DNA from: Certhia americana
Taxonomy: Eukaryota > Chordata > Aves > Passeriformes > Certhiidae
Assembly (NCBI GenBank): GCA_018697195.1
Contig: CM031879.1
Coordinates: forward strand, 32,190,031 to 32,254,030
DNA: 64,000 nt
Direction of reading: 5' to 3'
Every line of letters begins with the position of its first letter. The first letter of the stretch is position 1. Positions 13,301 to 23,696 of this stretch are shown piece after piece. The notes beneath the pieces are model-generated. The model searched no databases, was not told where the DNA came from, and saw only the letters and a program-made list of their open reading frames with translations. The translations under genes were made by a program, and so were the position numbers.

Positions 13301-15205
13301 GTGTGATGCCATAGGCAAACTGTTCTGCATCCCTCAGAGGACACCCTGCCCTGCAAACCATAATTCAGAGTGAATTCAGAATGACCCCTTTAGTTTCTCT
13401 ACTTGACAAGAGAGGCACTGAAGGCCTGTAAGGCTGCAGTGTATTGCCCTCCCAGCACAGCTCCAGAGCACGGCTGGGGAAAATGGAGGCTACAGCCTTT
13501 TGCTACGAAGATACCAAACAAACCCTCACGCTCAGTTCCAGGTTTCCACATTCTGAAATACACACCAAATCTGTTCAGCTCTTCAAAACTTAAATCTTTA
13601 AGGATACTTATTTTCAAAACTAAATTTGTCTTTAAATCTCTGCAGCATGCAGACAACTTTTGAGCAGCTAAACTTAATCTGGTTTTCACATTCAAGTTTT
13701 AGAATGTCCAGCCCAGGTTATGATTTTAAACCTGAAAACTCTTTACATCATTAATTACGTGAACCTTTTACCATTTCTGCCAAATTCAGGGCCCCCTAAA
13801 AATTTCTGCATCCAATGAGCTCAAGGCTGTAACATTTAGAGATCAGCTTTTACTGCAGTTACAACACCTCCTGACCACTGCCTGAGAACAGTCTCTCTCC
13901 TTGGCTCAGCAGCTTCCTGGCAAAGGCTCTGTCTGAGGCGATATTTCTGCAGCACACCTCGGCCAATACGGACTCTGCCGCAGCCATGTCCCACAGGACA
14001 CGGCTCTTCCTCCATGATAGAAAATCACAGGGGAAGGGAAGGAATAAAGAGATTTCCCTCTTCAGAAGAAAGGATTACTGTGCAGACGAAGGTTAAAATA
14101 TTTCAATGCTTTCATTTTTTCTAATAAAGATAAACTAACAATTAACTAAAACAGTGACCTACTGCATGCAGAATGCAGTAGGGTGTCCAGACGGTTTTTT
14201 AACTCCCACCAGCACTCATGAAAGACAGTTTTGGGCTAGAAACAAGGCTGCTCCTGGTCCTGCAGTGTTGCCATGACTGCAAGAAGAGAGAAGCTGCAGG
14301 GGACCAAGGAGGAAATTCCCCCTGAGGGTCTAGGAGCGTGATGGAGACTCAAATCCTTCCTTCTGTCCCACACAGTGTCCACTGTATCAAGCATTACTGA
14401 CCATGGAGGCAGCTTGGGAAGAGATGCAGGGATGCTGGGACAATCCAAGCTGCATCCAAGCTGACAGGTTCCTACAGTCAAAACAGATGTAACTGGGAGG
14501 GAACCAATAAAATTAAGAACTGTCTTGGACATTTCAGAGTCAAAAATATCATACAGTTGTTACAGGCTACCTTTTATTGTAAATGGAAGTAGCACTAAAG
14601 TTTTCAGGACTTAATGCCACATAGAAGTACTGATTTCACCTTATGAATCGTTCTATCTGACAGCACAGTAAGTGCCATAAAGCAGGATTTAGTACTCGTG
14701 ATAAAATGTTTGGTTTTTATATAGATATACATAAGGCAAAGAAAAATATCTCAAGGGAAATCTGCACCAAATCATAAACCACAAGAGGGACATGGAGATT
14801 AAAATTCTGGAGGCACTGTGTATTAAACGAGCAGTCTACTATTCAAAAAAAAAATCAATTGAAGCAAATTCAGTACTTCTACAATTATTATAGCACAATA
14901 ACTGTCATTTTGAAGGATGAAGGTTGGTTATTTCAAAGGTTTCTATACAGCACTTCCCTGCCTGCTTGAAATGTGGTATTTTTAAACTGCAGTATCAGCC
15001 AGCCAAATAAATGTATCAGACACCTTCGAGCAATGCACTTAAATGAGAGAATATTCATAAAGGATTTAGAAAGACATCTCAATTCACTGACCTAAATATT
15101 ACAAAGCAAATCACCAGAATGCCTTCTACATGCAACCATGTTGGAAAATTTCAATTACTCCTTATCTTATAATTAAACTAGTGGCTTAATACTGTGTATT
15201 TCTAT

Positions 15206-15250
15206 GGTACCTTTCACCCAGGGAGCTTAACGTGCTTTACAAACATTATC
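15206..15250 (+). mobile_element. Possible ancient MIR/L2-like repeat relic
   Basis: A GGTACCTTTCACCCAGGGAG stretch followed by CGTGCTTTACAAACATTAT resembles the dispersed amniote repeat core that reads roughly as GCACCTTTCATCC...AAGCACTTTACAAACATTA. It is the best of several such matches in this window, but it is short and was judged by eye. Confidence 0.4.
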
Positions 15251-15659
15251 AGCTTTTACAGTTAGCTGGCTTTTGTGACGAGACACTATATTGCAGACTT
15301 CCAGTTTGAGGTTTTATGTTAATCACATACAAGCAAAAAGGGGATCTTGAGTCATACCAGGTAACATGAAGTTCATCCAAATAAAGAGTTATTGTAAATT
15401 CATTAATGAGCTAGTCAACTCAGAAAAGCAAGGAGAAGGAGCACAACACAAAACGTACTTTCTTTGGATATTTTGCAGCATCACTGTTGCCATCTTTTAA
15501 ATAGTATTTCTACAGATATGAAATGACTTTAAAATCTTTTAAAAATTCTGCACTAAATACAGCTAAAAAAATGACAGATATTACTATGTTTACATATACC
15601 ATTCCTTCACTTTGTATGATATGAAGACATGAATGGCTTCGAGGAATGACAGATTTCAT

Positions 15660-16543
15660 GAGTGGACTATTAGATGGATTAGAAAGTGGTTGGAGAGTCA
15701 CACACAGAGGATAATGGTCAATGGCTCAGAGTTTCAATGTTCAAGTGGTGCTCCTCAGGGGTCAATATCAGGACCAGTTATTTAATATCTTTATTAATGA
15801 TACAGACAAAAAAGATCAAGTGCACCCTCAGCGTATTTACAGATGACATGAAGCTGAGTGATGCAGTTGACACACCTGAAGGATGGTGTGCCATCAAGAG
15901 GGACCTGGGCAGGGCTGAGAACTGGGCCTGCGGAATCTCACAAGGTCAAGTGCAAGGTGCTGCACCTGGGCAGGCCAGCAGGGGAGGGAGGGGATTCTGC
16001 CCCTCTGCTCTGCTCTGGTGAGTCCCCACCTGGAGAGCTGCATCCAGTTCTGGGCTCTCAGCACAGGAAGGGCATCAGCCTGTTGGACTGAGTCCAGAGG
16101 AGACCACCAAGATGATCAGAGGGATGGAGCACCTCTCCTTTGAGGGAATGATGAGAGAAATGGGTTTGTTCAGCCCGAAAAACAGAAGGTTTTGAGGTGA
16201 CCTAACTCTGGCCTTCCAGTACCTGAAGGGAGCCCATAAGAAAGATGGAGAAAGAAAATTGACAAGACCATGTAGTGACAGGACAAGGAAGAATGGTTTG
16301 AACCTGAAAAGAATTAGATTAAATATTAGAACAACATTCTTCAGTGTGAGGGTGGTGAGGCACAGGAACAGATAGCCCAGAGAAGTTGTTGATGCCCAAT
16401 TCCTAGAAGTGTCCAAGACCAGGTTAGAAAGGGCTTGGAGCAGCCTGGTCTAGTGGAAGCTGTCCCTGCCCATGGCAGGTAGGCTGGAACTGGATGATCT
16501 TCAAGGTCCCTTCCAATCCAAGACATTCTATGATCCTGTGATT
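15660..16543 (+). mobile_element. CR1 LINE fragment with reverse-transcriptase C-terminal remnant
   Basis: Translated pieces match the CR1 reverse transcriptase in order: a WIRKWLESHTQRIMVNGS-like stretch, then GAPQGSISGP, then FTDDMKLSDAVDTPEG (the FADD-box region, with TDD here), then CAIKRDLGRAENWA. The frames shift several times, so it is dead. Downstream come CR1 phrases for the late ORF2 and 3' UTR, and it ends ATTCTATGATCCTGTGATT, the usual avian CR1 terminus. Near 15,972 the sequence jumps from the TGCACCTGGGCA phrase directly to GGCCAGCAGGGGAGGGAGGG, skipping a segment normally present, so there is an internal deletion. It is antisense to GRIP1. Confidence 0.93.
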
Positions 16544-17462
16544 TCAACATTACACAACCAATACTTCTTTACTGTGTATATTGAATCAGCTTTTTAAGGT
16601 TTGATTGCTCCAATAGCACTGTTAAAATCCATGTACTCCGAGATATAAATCACTTTGCCTAAAAGTGCTTAAAATGTTAGAAACTTTGCCACACCACAGC
16701 AATCCACAGAACTCTTTAAAGTTCATCTAAAACAACCTGCAGCAATAGGTACCACTACTTCCACTACTTGTGCTCAGGCCATAAAGGATAGAATGTAAGT
16801 GTAGAATTCAAAGCTCAGCACTATTAAGAACATAAAATATTTAAACAAACATTTTAAAGTAATAAAAAATATATACATACAACTCACTGCTGCAGAATGA
16901 AGCATCCTTACAGGACAAAATGAAAATAGTTTATAAAATTACAGGTTCAGAAAAAAGCAGAGAATGAATGATGAAGTACCATGTGCAGACTTTCTACAAT
17001 GGTACAACCTCAATGTCCACATGAGGTACGGAGTTCAAATCACCTGTGTCCTGATTAGAAGGGGGGAAAAAAATCTTCAGTGTTCAGCAGGCCACATATT
17101 CTACAAACACCACATACTTTTACTGAATAACTACTTGAGCAATTGTTTACAGAGTTTTCAGTATTTTATTGGGACCATTTATTTTCTCTTTCCACCTGGA
17201 AAGCACAGCATTTCATTCTGTTGTATGTTCAACACTTACCAGGATTCATAAGAAAAATTACAGCTAATACCTTTTTAAAACCTTTTAGAATATTCTAAAA
17301 CAGCTTTTCTGAATATAAAAGCTGCACTATTTCATATCCAAGATTTAGACTCTTTCAAGTACTGTCAAATACTGCATCCCAGCAGAAAAGAAATATTACC
17401 TGCCTTTCCTGAGATATAAAATGATAATGTTTTGCCATTTAAGACCACAAGATACAAGACCC

Positions 17463-17510
17463 TCACCAAAAAAACAAAAACCAACCAACCCACCAAACAA
17501 ACCCTACAAG
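17463..17510 (+). repeat. A/C-rich low-complexity stretch
   Basis: Made of CAAAA, CCAA and CAAACAAA units (GT-rich on the GRIP1 sense strand). Similar patches occur at 4,091-4,133 and 43,272-43,311. Confidence 0.8.
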
Positions 17511-19349
17511 GCCTATCCAAGAAAAAAAATCCCAGTGGATGAATTGATTTTGGAAAATGATTTCACAACCTGTGGTAAAGAACATTTCCCTTTCAGACTG
17601 ATATTACAAAGATAATACTAAACAATGAAAGCACAGAGAGACAGAAAAACAGGCAGCATTCAAAGCTGCATGACAAATAAGTGTACAGCAAGTAATTCTT
17701 CAAGACAATATACAGATATTTTTCTGCTTCACTTTCCTTCCTTCCCATCTGCATCTCACTGTCATTAAATTGCATCATGGCACTTCTCCTGTATCTAATA
17801 CATCCATGTACAGAAGGATGCTGAAGGGACAGTAGTGACTTTTTTGGACACATACACGGTACTATAATTACTGATGCAAAAGGAAATCAGTTTCCAGTAC
17901 ACCCCTGCATCATCCACTCCTTCCATTTACAAGGCCTGAAAAGATGTGATAATTCCTCATAGCAACAAAACATTTCACTTTTTGTAATCCATTTATTTGA
18001 AGAATTAGTCCGTTTTAACAATGCTGGTCAATATTATGGTTTTGAATAACAGCCAGTTAAAAAATCAAGTATTTGCAGTCTACCTGAAACCTTGTGACTA
18101 CAAAACCTCTTCTTATGATCTACAAACCTGTTACATGAACCAATTATCACGCGTGCATGCTAAACTAATTCAAGTGGAACTATGCTGGAAATACAGGTAT
18201 GAAGGCAGGTAAGAGCAGTGCTTCCACCAGCTGCCACAAGAAGTCCCTACCTGGTACAAGAGAACTGAAAAAGAACAACAGATTTGACAGAGACTATTAG
18301 GGAAAGCAGAAAGAGAACAAGCACAACGGCAAACTCCAGCCTTCTCATTTTGACATGCTTTGGCCCTATGGCTAAAGATCATGCCACACTTCAAAAGAGC
18401 AAAGCAAATCAAAGCAAGCTATTCTGCATCACCATGCTTGTTCCTGATGGCAAATCCTTGGGAGGGCAGCACACACAGTACTGAGCCCCACGGGGCTGCC
18501 AGGTGGGCAGAGCTCAGGCAGAGGACCCAGCCCCATACATCCACTGCCTCTGCCTCAGGAAAGATGTCACCAGGCAGGAGGGTGGGTAATGATGTGCTCA
18601 AAGCAAGAGAAGGGGCAGCCACATAGCATGGCGGGCTAACTGTGCCATTTTAAACTATTTCCTATCTGCTGACTTCTATTTCTTATGCTACTATAACTGA
18701 AGGTTAGGCAATTTTTTTTTTTCTTGTGGTTAGGTCAAACACATCATCAAAAAGCTTCAAGTAGTTTACATTAAATCCCTTAAATTGCACTGCTGCAAAT
18801 GATGAGGTTATATGTGGCCTGAAGCAACCATTTAAAAAAAATTTCTCTTTCAGGTCGAGTGGAAATATATGATTCGTTAAGCCAGGGCAAAATCAGTTAT
18901 GGCCTGAAGATGAAACTTCCCTTTTGTCTGAATAAAACTGACATTTCTGTTCCACACTACAGATTCAACAAACAAAAGTTAATTAATTTAGGACAGCAAT
19001 TCTTTTAATGCTTTTGGCAACATCTTAAACCAGTGAATACAAACTTAAGTATTTATGATGTTCTGAAGCCTCAGAAGACTGTGGCAGCTGAGCAATTCAG
19101 GACACTAAAAGTAATGCCAATAGCTGGGTCATGGTCTGTACAGCATTCAGATTGTTATACCATCACTCATTTGCCAAATGCCATTTGCAGCTAGATATTT
19201 CTTCTTTTCCAGCAAAGTGATTCATACTGCTGCTTGCTTCCTTAAATTGTTACTGCTGGAAGGATCAGTTAAATTTTTAACCGATGCTCATTTGTTACAG
19301 TATGTTTATAACCTCAAATCACCACACGCACTTCAAATGCACACATATT

Positions 19350-19365
19350 AAGAGAGAGAGAGAGA
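19350..19365 (+). repeat. (AG)n microsatellite
   Basis: An uninterrupted AG run of about seven to eight units in AT-rich DNA; likely polymorphic. Confidence 0.9.
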
Positions 19366-20385
19366 ATACAGTAGAAAGACAATAATGTGTCATAACATTT
19401 ACCAGTCATTTGCCAGAATCAGTTCCTGATGAGATGAGTGGACTAATTTCCCCAAAGACAGATCATACTGCATTCTGCGTGGCTGCAGGCTTACTGCCCC
19501 AAGAATAAAGCACAGCTCCTCCACCAAGCCTGGAGATGTGAAACAACACCTCAAGCTCTCAGCTGGCCTGGAACAAGTGTTTGTGTTCAATAAAAGTGGT
19601 TAGCACCGCTGTAGCTAATTCTATGCAAAATATTCCTTAAATGAGATGCACGAAATTTAGCATATAGTTGTCTTTTACATTCCAGTAAGTTTCAATTTTT
19701 AATTAAAGAGTAGTCTGATTTTATTTTTTCCAATAATGGATTCAGATGAAAGTCTAGGGTTACAATTCAGTCATGTTCGACCATGCCAAATACTTCATCT
19801 TCTCCCCTCCAATGAGCTCCCAATCTGAAATTACATAGGGTTAATGTTTACATCACCCTAGCTTCAACTATTTTTAAAAAGCGTAGAACAGAGCTTCTTT
19901 CCTACTCCGACCTGTTCCGTCCAACCAGTTCCTAAGCACAGGCTCTTGTATATGGGACACTTCTTAGCACAGGAAGAGCTAGGTCTTGCCCAGAGCTTCC
20001 AAGCAGTAATTGCCACACTAGCACGTGTTTCTCACCAGAAACACGAGACCAACCATTGGAACCGTTCACCCCTGCATTCACAGGCTCTGCACTATCTACA
20101 AAAACAGCTGCAAGGTGACAGAAGCTGAGGAGAGCCCATAGGAAATTGACTTTCGGGTCTGCAAAACATTTCCACTTACAAAATCCCATCTGATTCAGAA
20201 ATTCTCCTTTATCTCTATTTACAATAAAAAACTTCCAACCTTCCACATTTTAGAATAGATCTCCAAAGGAACTGCAGACAAGTAATTGATATTTCTAAGA
20301 AGCTAAGCTGTGGCAGACAAGTTTGGCTATGAATGCTCCATAATGGCAGAAAGAATTGCTGGTACTTATAAAAACAAAAAATATC

Positions 20386-20407
20386 AATTCTGAGGGAATT
20401 CTGAGGG
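20386..20407 (+). repeat. 11-bp tandem duplication
   Basis: AATTCTGAGGG occurs twice in direct succession (20,386-20,396 and 20,397-20,407). It ends 14 bases before the ATG of the 162-codon frame at 20,422. Confidence 0.9.
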
Positions 20408-21376
20408 ACTGGTGATCAGAGATGGAGAAGTCTTCATATCTGGAGTTTCCACTTGCCGTACACAACACAGCACACAGAGCACCAGGGGATGCTGTTCCTT
20501 TTCAGCCTGATGCACGCTGGAACTTCAGTAACCAAACTAGAGGGGCTACAAAGTTTATGTCTGTTAAAATGACAGATACTCAGTCACCCTACCAGAACCA
20601 GTACACTAAGTTTAATCAGCAATTATTTCCAAAGCCCCGGGCAGAATGTTATAGAATTCCTATACCAGAAAATGTGAATGTCCTGGCTCAATTCTGGCAA
20701 AAAGCACACATTTCCCACCCCAATGACAAAACTCCAGACAGGAACAGATCACTACAGCCTGGGGCTAGGAAAAAAGAAAAATCTCCTCAATGGATGTTAT
20801 TTGTGCAAAGGACTTTAACCCAGCCAAGCCTTTATTGCCAGCCACTGCATAAGCACATCAGCCCATCAGGTGATTCACTGCCCTGCTGCAGTTCCCACAA
20901 CAGAGTTTGAAGGACTTCCGAAAGGTCTTACTAGAAGCTGCAGATATGCTACAGAAATACGAAACTCTTGACAAACAACATCCTTAAAGCTGGAGAAAAT
21001 AAAGTCAAATGACTAGAGATATGGAATGATCAAGAGAGGCATATTTAATTATAGATTCAATTGCAAATAACAGTTCTGCAAAGAATTCAGGAAAAAGATC
21101 AGAACTGGGTATGCTCATATAGGAGAAAATGATAACACAAAGCCTTTTTTTTTTTTATTTGCTGTAGAAACTGTCAAGAATAAAAAAAAAATAAATTGAC
21201 TGTGGTAAAGGTAAATAGGGAAGAATACACGAATTCTTTATTTGTACAGCAACCATGCTCACTATAATAATTTTCCAAAAAAAGAAAATAATGCCTTTTC
21301 ATAATTAACGTACTATGACTGTAATTTTTTCCCTAAGTAAAACATGGGAAAATATCACTTTTTTAAAAAAAATCAT

Positions 21377-21400
21377 TCATACATACATACATACATATAT
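21377..21400 (+). repeat. (CATA)n microsatellite
   Basis: About five CATA units grade into an ATAT run, with a T/A-rich homopolymer block just upstream. Confidence 0.9.
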
Positions 21401-21599
21401 ATTTAACCAACACTCAAAACAAAGTTTTTTAATAGGGCACTTCAGACTTGTCCAAAAATTAGAGTGGGTCTTTGTGTAATATTGCTCTGAGATGAATTTC
21501 CTGCAAATGAGAAAGAATACAGATGGAACAAGATACTCAGATCTGCTGGGTCATGGAGGGAAGTCCTTAAGACCTGAAAAGAGAGAGAAGCACTGAATT

Positions 21600-21690
21600 T
21601 ATAAGGAAAAGTTAGAAAAGCTGAACATATTTCATCTACTTAACAAAGGTACATAGGAACCTCGTCACATCCTTCAGGATGACAGGACTA
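21600..21690 (+). mobile_element. Possible very old CR1 relic
   Basis: The phrase around GTTAGAAAAGCTGAACATAT, followed by TTAACAAAG and ACCTCGTCACAT, resembles the CR1 stretch that reads roughly as GCTGAACATGTTTAGC...AACAAAG...GACCT.GTCACAGT. The similarity fades on both sides. It is a weak call made by eye. Confidence 0.35.
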
Positions 21691-23095
21691 ATTCAGAAAA
21701 TTACAAGGGCTGGGGAAATTATTATGAATGACAGAATAAAATTGTTGAGTACCTAAATTCTGACAAAAGAAAAAGCTATTTGATTATGAACTGATTTCCA
21801 AAAGAAAATGATAGAAGCATCATTGTCAATGACAAACCTGATACTACACCAGACAAAACTTGAAAATAAAGATAACTTCTTTGTTAGCTAGATAGAAATA
21901 GTGCTTTATTGATTCTCGCATAGATAATTTTTCAAAATCAGAAAAGATGATGATCTGCTGTTAGAGGGAAACCATCAGTAGTGGGGCAGAGCTGCATTAA
22001 GATCTATGCTACTCAGTACATTCTTAATAAAACCAGGAAAAAAAAAGGTGAATACTAAGGTGCAAGATTTGTTGACAATATTTAAATTAGCCAGAAAATT
22101 AAAAATATGGGTTGATTGCAAAAAAAGTTTAAAAGTTACATTTAAAGAAGGCCATGCACTTGGAAAAAATCAATCTCCATGTCACAGATAAAGTAATGGG
22201 CTCTGATTGTACTCAACTTGGAAGTATAATTCTGAGATTATAATCTTACTTCCTCTACACAAAAAATACATCTCCAGACTATTCCCAGGCCCACCCAAAT
22301 CCCATCTCAACAAATATAGAGGAACAGTGGAAGAGAAGCAGGCAGCATCTCAAAGCAAGACTCGAGGTGACTAACACTCTGCCTGTCCCAGGAGAATCTT
22401 AGCCAGTGTCCAGGATGGAACCCTGATGAGTTGCAAGAAGCAGCTACCCCTCATCTATCACCTTTCCAGTTAAGGAGTGTTTCAGCCTTGGGGTGTAGGG
22501 CACATGGTGGGATGAAAGGGAAGGGCATTTTGGGATTGCATAAGGTTTATGAGCATGCAAGTGCTAACAAAGACCAAGCTGGAGAGCAGAAGTGGCTGGG
22601 AACAAAGGGTTATAGTGGGTCTCCAAGGACCACCTGTGAGCTTGAGAACACCTGCATGTCTCTACAGATAAAAGCACCTGGGGTAGTGGCTGTGGGGCCA
22701 GGGAACTCATATGTCCAGGTGCGAGCAACTGGGGACACCAGGAGAGCGTGTGAACAGAGCCAGCATCTGAGCTCAGCTGCTGGCAGGCTCCTCCAATGGG
22801 TGCATACACACACTTTCACTCCCAGAGCTCCCTCCTGCTCAAACAGCGCTCTCAGTGCTCTCTGCCCACCTTATCCTGGCATACACACACAGTGCACATC
22901 CATGCCTGACAGGGATACATGTTGGCCTCAACACCAGTCGGCCCTGAGGCAGGAAGCAGCAGCTGCCTCACTTCTCTAGGGCTGTCGGACCCAGCACGAT
23001 ATATTTTCCTCCAAGACAAAATAGATACTTTCAGTCAACCATCAGCTAAAATGCTTAGCAGTCACAACAGAACAGCAGGTTATTAAAAGCTATGC

Positions 23096-23696
23096 AGAAG
23101 AGAGAACAAAACAGAGACAAGCTTAACACTGCCATTAAACCCACTGCAGGCCTGCACCTTGAATGCTGCCTCCAGTTCTGGTCCTCTCCTCAGACAATCA
23201 ATGGCTGAGCAGCTAATCTCCCACTGCCTGGAAAGGGAACAAAGGAGCCAGAATATAGCAGTGGCTAATAAAATTCACAGGCAGAATAGCCTGGATGAAG
23301 AGCTGTACCTCTTGTGGCCCAAGATCTAAGGCTCAACAGTGGCATGCTCACAATGAACAAATGGAAGTAGTACTCACACAACTATGATCTAAGTCATGGG
23401 ACTCCACCACAAGACACTGTTGCTACTAAAACCCTACAGCTTTGAGGAGAGGCCCAACACATTAACAATAGAGAAATGTAGTAACAGTCAATATTCACAT
23501 GGAAATCACCCTTATGTCGGGAAAATATCCTGCGTCACATACTGCTGAAGGGTAGGAGAAGACAGATGGTGGGGTCATTACCTTGTTGCTGTAATCTTCT
23601 CAAGCTTTTCATTTTTGGCCACTGTCAGAAAGGATATGGGGTTAGACCGACTTTGGGTCTGACTCAATATGAGTAATTCCTACATTCTGTTCTTAT
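23096..23696 (+). mobile_element. Ancient CR1/L3-type LINE relic, 3' portion
   Basis: A heavily mutated copy whose ordered phrases still match old amniote CR1 families rather than the young avian ones. These are an ACAAAACAGAGACAAGC-like stretch, then CACCTTGAATGCTGCCTCCAG followed by TTCTGGTCC (the HLEYC...FW region), AAATGGAAGTAGTACTCACAC, and GGCCACTGTCAGAAAGGATA. It closes with TTTGGGTCTGACTCAATATG and a GTTCTTA-type end. Divergence is far higher than in the CR1 at 15,660. It carries no usable frame. The family assignment is from memory. Confidence 0.8.

Larger units (their letters stand above)
9286..15659. other. Intronic stretch with simple repeats and one possible relic
   Basis: About 6.4 kb of AT-rich DNA. 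It contains a poly-A run at 10,289-10,303, A/T homopolymer blocks around 11,287-11,305, and a slightly GC-richer zone at 12,780-13,200. A possible MIR/L2-like relic lies at 15,206-15,250. I recognise no exon, RNA gene or full transposon. Confidence 0.5.
16544..23095. other. Intronic stretch, mostly unique, with one unexplained frame
   Basis: AT-rich DNA with an A/C-rich patch (17,463-17,510), an (AG)n tract at 19,350, an 11-bp duplication at 20,386 and a CATA tract at 21,377. It also has a 162-codon ATG frame at 20,422-20,910 and a GC-richer patch at 22,340-22,980. A weak CR1-like trace lies near 21,600. None of these amounts to a recognised gene. Confidence 0.5.

Noticed and set aside
15686..16021. 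111-codon + strand frame
   Set aside because: This is the CR1 reverse-transcriptase remnant, reported as a mobile element rather than a gene.
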